Assembly: GCA_015222985.1 (NCBI GenBank)
Contig: JADFWI010000257.1
Coordinates: forward strand, 1-10,102
DNA length: 10,102 bases
Direction: 5' to 3'
From: Pseudomonadota bacterium
Lineage (GTDB): Bacteria > Desulfobacterota > Desulfobacteria > Desulfobacterales > C00003060
The stretch's first letter is position 1. The number at the start of each line of letters is the position of its first letter. A program made the translations under genes and the position numbers. Below the pieces are notes generated by a model. That model had not been told where the DNA came from, ran no database searches, and saw only the letters and a list, made by a program, of their open reading frames with translations. Shown here piece after piece: positions 7,882 through 10,102 of this stretch.

Positions 7882-9477
7882 TCAGAATCGTTCTTTCCAA
7901 TATCTGCCGACAATACACAAAGCAGACATTGTGCCTACTGACTCGATGAGTTCAGGTAGAGATATGCTTTCGTTGAATCCACCCAGATGTGGACCGGTGT
8001 GAAGAACAATGTCTTTGATTCCTTTCTGAAGTTTGTCTATCTCATCGTCACAATATCCCCTCTCTCTCAAGCAAAACCTGAAGTCTTCTTTGGTCATTTC
8101 CTTTTGGTCTGCAACTCTTAGCATCTCTTCCATATGACGATCTACACCCATTTCGTCGATCATCCGGCAAGCAAGCTCATCGAGATTGAAAGGCAGGTCA
8201 CCGCTAAATTCCGTTTCTACAAAGCCATGGTAGTAATTGAAAAAAATGCCTTGTATGATCTCCTTAAGGATTGGTTTGTCAAAAAGGTCGCGGGCATCCA
8301 CTGGCTTTCCGTGCTTATCAAATCCTACTCTGGCTCTATTCTTGTTGCGAAAATAGCTGCTTGCAAGCAGTAACAGGCTCAAGATATGGCTGCCAATATG
8401 GCGGTAAAGATGCCGGTTCGGGCCTTTGAATGTGATGAAGTGTTCGAAGTCCCTGATGCCCGTAAGACCAAGATTGGGATAGGAGCAGGAATCGAGCCAC
8501 CTGTCAAGCCTGCCTGCTCGGAACCATTCGTAAAGGCCATGATCTCTTCTTCTGCCCCTTTGAACCCGGTTATGAAAGAGCGGGATGGGGGCGGAATGGA
8601 CAATGCCTAAAGAGGTCAGCCTTCCCAGCAGCCGGGCATTTCTGAAGATAATATCTTTGAATCCCTCGCCGGCCGGCGGTCCATTTTTCATGTAATCGTT
8701 GGCATAGGTGAAGTAATCCCTGTCAGCAATAAAACCTATTGCATAACGTTTTGGATGAAGATCCAGTGTGCCGGGCAACTCTACAGGCATATCCTTTAAG
8801 CTGAATACATAGCTATTCTCTATCTTCATGGGCAAAGGGATATTGAACCTCAAAGGGAAAGAATAGCCTCCTTGACGAAGATGTTCCATCCAAAGCGTTT
8901 CTGTGATGAGGGAGTGAGGAGAATCGTTAGGCCGGGCCAGTTTCAAGACCAGTAATTTATCTGCTTGATCGAGTGGAGCAACGAGACTTCTTCCGAAAAA
9001 AGCGCCGGGATAGGATATTCTGAGGCCCTTTTCATCCAATATCTGCTGCCAGCTTACGCGAGGCACATTGTTTGTGGTGACGTCCTTTAGGCCCGGCCCG
9101 TGAACTGAAAACGGAAGGCTACCCAGGGCTTCAGCGCTTACCCTGTGAGCATGTCCGGTGGTTGTGGCAAGGACGTTCTTAAGAGCGCAGTATGCCTGGT
9201 CGGCCATGGTCTTTTCTTGGGAATTAGTGATAATACAGGCCAGTGTGTCCGCAGCCAGCCTGAATAGGAAGAACCCTCCCCTTTGAAGAGAAAACTCCGG
9301 ATCTTTGAGAAGCTCTTCCAGGATGAGAGTGGTCTCCGGGCCAATAATCTCAGGATTGGATTCGGCCAGGCACTGCAAATCGTAAACAGCAAAATACCTG
9401 CTGGTAAAATCACAGGCCTTATTCTTGAGCTTATCCTCTGAATGGGCCTTTTGTCTTTCTAGAAAGGGATCCTTCAT
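7882..9477 (-). CDS. Probable SidJ-related pseudokinase with helical-repeat N-terminus
   Basis: A 531-residue protein. Residues about 30-125 look like HEAT-type helical repeats (for example HAHRVSAEALGSLP). From about 150 a kinase-like fold can be traced. VLKLAR offers a candidate nucleotide lysine, K179, and ETLWME a helix-C glutamate near 193-198. The hinge-like segment is YVFSLKDMPVEL. The catalytic-loop position reads GIVHSAPIPLFHNR (291-304), with H294 and N303 but no HRD aspartate. RDFEHF (342-347) sits where DFG would be. This layout recalls the SidJ-related pseudokinases; Legionella SidJ itself is a calmodulin-activated glutamylase. That assignment comes from family memory and is an inference. 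There is no signal peptide or clear membrane span. The ATG at 9477 follows the small upstream gene closely. Other possibilities are a lanthipeptide-synthetase-like or aminoglycoside-kinase-like enzyme. Confidence 0.8.
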   Translation of the reverse strand: MKDPFLERQKAHSEDKLKNKACDFTSRYFAVYDLQCLAESNPEIIGPETTLILEELLKDPEFSLQRGGFFLFRLAADTLACIITNSQEKTMADQAYCALKNVLATTTGHAHRVSAEALGSLPFSVHGPGLKDVTTNNVPRVSWQQILDEKGLRISYPGAFFGRSLVAPLDQADKLLVLKLARPNDSPHSLITETLWMEHLRQGGYSFPLRFNIPLPMKIENSYVFSLKDMPVELPGTLDLHPKRYAIGFIADRDYFTYANDYMKNGPPAGEGFKDIIFRNARLLGRLTSLGIVHSAPIPLFHNRVQRGRRRDHGLYEWFRAGRLDRWLDSCSYPNLGLTGIRDFEHFITFKGPNRHLYRHIGSHILSLLLLASSYFRNKNRARVGFDKHGKPVDARDLFDKPILKEIIQGIFFNYYHGFVETEFSGDLPFNLDELACRMIDEMGVDRHMEEMLRVADQKEMTKEDFRFCLRERGYCDDEIDKLQKGIKDIVLHTGPHLGGFNESISLPELIESVGTMSALCIVGRYWKERF

Positions 9478-9484
9478 GCGTCTT

Positions 9485-9697
9485 TCAGAAGCTTCTTGAA
9501 GCCCTCAAGTGTACCTTCCATGCGGCATCATCCCCAGCCATCATCGCATTTATTACGTTTTGTTCAACGCTGACCTCAAAGACTATCTTTTCATCTCCTA
9601 TCTTGAATACTGCATCCCCCCAACGTTCTGCCGGAAAGCCAATAGCCTCGCAATCATAATCCGTTCGCATCTCTGCTGTCATCCTGATTTCTGCCAT
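9485..9697 (-). CDS. Small protein of unknown function upstream of the pseudokinase, probably frameshifted near its end
   Basis: A 70-residue frame starts at the ATG at 9697. An AAAGGAG site (9707-9713 on this strand) lies nine bases ahead. It is rich in short beta-like stretches (GDAVFKIGDEKIVFEVSVEQ) and is not a family I recognise. As written it ends KVHLRASRSF at 9485, seven bases before the pseudokinase start. If one base were restored after W60 (about 9518-9520), the protein would instead end EGTLEGFKKLLKDA. Its TGA at 9474-9476 would then overlap the next ATG as ATGA, the usual arrangement of coupled genes. I therefore suspect a one-base deletion in the DNA or in the assembly. Operon position suggests it is a partner or substrate of the pseudokinase. 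Confidence 0.65.
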   Translation of the reverse strand: MAEIRMTAEMRTDYDCEAIGFPAERWGDAVFKIGDEKIVFEVSVEQNVINAMMAGDDAAWKVHLRASRSF

Positions 9698-9706
9698 TGT
9701 CTTTTT

Positions 9707-9713
9707 CTCCTTT
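9707..9713 (-). promoter_or_regulatory. Ribosome binding site AAAGGAG for the small minus-strand gene
   Basis: On the minus strand AAAGGAG is followed after nine bases by the ATG at 9697. It fixes the start of the small gene and marks this as the beginning of the minus-strand operon. No clear -10 and -35 pair could be seen in the 50 bases upstream. Confidence 0.65.
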
Positions 9714-9765
9714 ATCTATCTTGTAAGCTCGATGGAATCGTGAAAAGTCGGATTTGGTGAATATG

Positions 9766-9830
9766 TCATTTCGACCGCGCCGACTTCGCCATAGTAGCGC
9801 TGGCTACGACGGCTGAAAGGGAGAAATCTT
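9766..9830 (+). repeat. Palindromic intergenic repeat unit, left copy
   Basis: The unit begins TCATTTCGA (9766-9774) and ends AGAAATCTT (9822-9830). Between them lies a hairpin at 9788-9813: an 11-base stem with two mismatches around GTAGC and GCTAC and a GCTG loop. The same end sequences occur in inverted order at 9855-9938. Units with ends of this kind are, to my recollection, widespread in intergenic DNA of environmental bacteria. Confidence 0.65.
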
Positions 9831-9854
9831 GTCCTCTCAATATGTTACACACTG

Positions 9855-9938
9855 AAGATTTCTGGCTTCGCCCTCCGGCTCGTAGAGCCTACAGCTCGGA
9901 GAGGGCGTAGGCCCATACGGACTGAAGGCTCGAAATGA
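9855..9938 (-). repeat. Palindromic intergenic repeat unit, right copy in inverted orientation
   Basis: Read on the minus strand it begins TCATTTCGA (9930-9938) and ends AGAAATCTT (9855-9863), the same ends as the left copy. Its interior differs: it carries a long imperfect hairpin at 9869-9907 whose outer arms are CGCCCTC and GAGGGCG. The two units face each other across 24 bases (9831-9854). Confidence 0.65.
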
Positions 9939-9939
9939 G

Positions 9940-9954
9940 CCCGCCGATGGCGGG
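9940..9954. repeat. REP-like hairpin
   Basis: CCCGCC-GAT-GGCGGG is a perfect six-base stem with a three-base loop. It lies between the right repeat unit and the point where the recombinase homology stops. There is no T-run directly after it on either strand, so it is not a convincing terminator. Confidence 0.6.
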
Positions 9955-9965
9955 GTTGTCACTTT

Positions 9966-10070
9966 TCGGATGCTGTAATGTTTCAGCCGCATAGTTTCCC
10001 GCAGACGATCCATGAATTTCTTTGGTTTCCGTCCATCGTTGCCCTTGACATGCTCCTCCTTGCAACCCAT
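9966..10070 (-). pseudogene. N-terminal remnant of an integron-type tyrosine recombinase
   Basis: Only about 35 residues remain from the ATG at 10070. They end KKFMDRLRETMRLKHYSIR, which matches the start of the N-terminal SAM-like DNA-binding domain of integron integrases (IntI1 has KVLDQLRERIRYLHYSLR at the same place). Intact relatives continue with a sequence like TEQAYVDWIRRF, but here the match stops at about 9966. The frame then runs into the hairpin and palindromic repeats and stops at 9837. The catalytic domain with its Arg, His and Tyr residues is absent. The gene was therefore truncated by repeat insertion or rearrangement and is not functional. A further in-frame ATG lies at KKFM. 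No attC or attI site was recognised. Confidence 0.75.
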
Positions 10071-10102
10071 AATGCCCCCAAATTTCAGGTTCAGCAATTC
10101 TG

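Noticed and set aside
7157..7918. Minus-strand open frame of 253 codons across the end of the radical SAM gene and the 116-residue gene
   Set aside because: It would overlap two supported plus-strand genes and the end of the pseudokinase. Its His- and Phe-rich composition is typical of a reverse-complement artefact.
8134..8610. Two plus-strand frames inside the pseudokinase gene
   Set aside because: Both are short, lack ribosome sites, and are opposite a coherent 531-codon gene.
9766..9954. CRISPR array or integron attC site
   Set aside because: There are only two inverted units with different interiors and no regular spacers. The core motifs of an attC site could not be identified.
9837..9963. 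Extension of the recombinase frame to its stop codon
   Set aside because: The residues after KHYSIR are translated hairpin and repeat DNA without similarity to recombinases, so they are not counted as gene.

Overview
The window looks like chromosomal DNA of a Gram-negative bacterium, most likely a Desulfobacterota (former Deltaproteobacteria) relative. The reasons are roughly balanced base composition, a PknB-type kinase with a periplasmic tail, AGGAG-type ribosome sites, and intergenic DNA made of short palindromic repeat units. This placement is an inference from style; no taxonomic marker was compared.

The left two thirds lie on the plus strand. A repeat-like stretch (1-215) leads into a promoter and a membrane-anchored Ser/Thr protein kinase (296-1975). 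Next come cysteinyl-tRNA synthetase cysS (2079-3521), a 141-base spacer with a near-palindrome, and uvrB (TTG start, 3663-5657). The uvrB stop overlaps the start of a B12-binding-type radical SAM enzyme of the RiPP-maturation kind (5654-7519), which is followed at once by a 116-residue acidic helical protein (7529-7879). These last three genes look like one transcription unit.

The right third runs on the minus strand and converges on that unit with only two bases between the stop codons. It encodes a small protein (9485-9697) that appears frameshifted at its C-terminus. Its neighbour is a 531-residue protein (7882-9477) with a helical-repeat N-terminus and a degenerate kinase-like core that I read as a SidJ-related pseudokinase. 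Further right lie two inverted copies of a palindromic repeat unit (9766-9938), a REP-like hairpin (9940-9954), and the N-terminal stub of an integron-type tyrosine recombinase cut off at about 9966.

The conserved genes (kinase, cysS, uvrB) are ordinary housekeeping or signalling genes. The interesting part is 5654-9697: a peptide-modifying radical SAM enzyme with a small partner, facing a pseudokinase (the SidJ fold catalyses protein glutamylation) with its own small partner. Whether the two cassettes work together is unknown. The adjacent recombinase remnant and repeats suggest the right edge has been rearranged.
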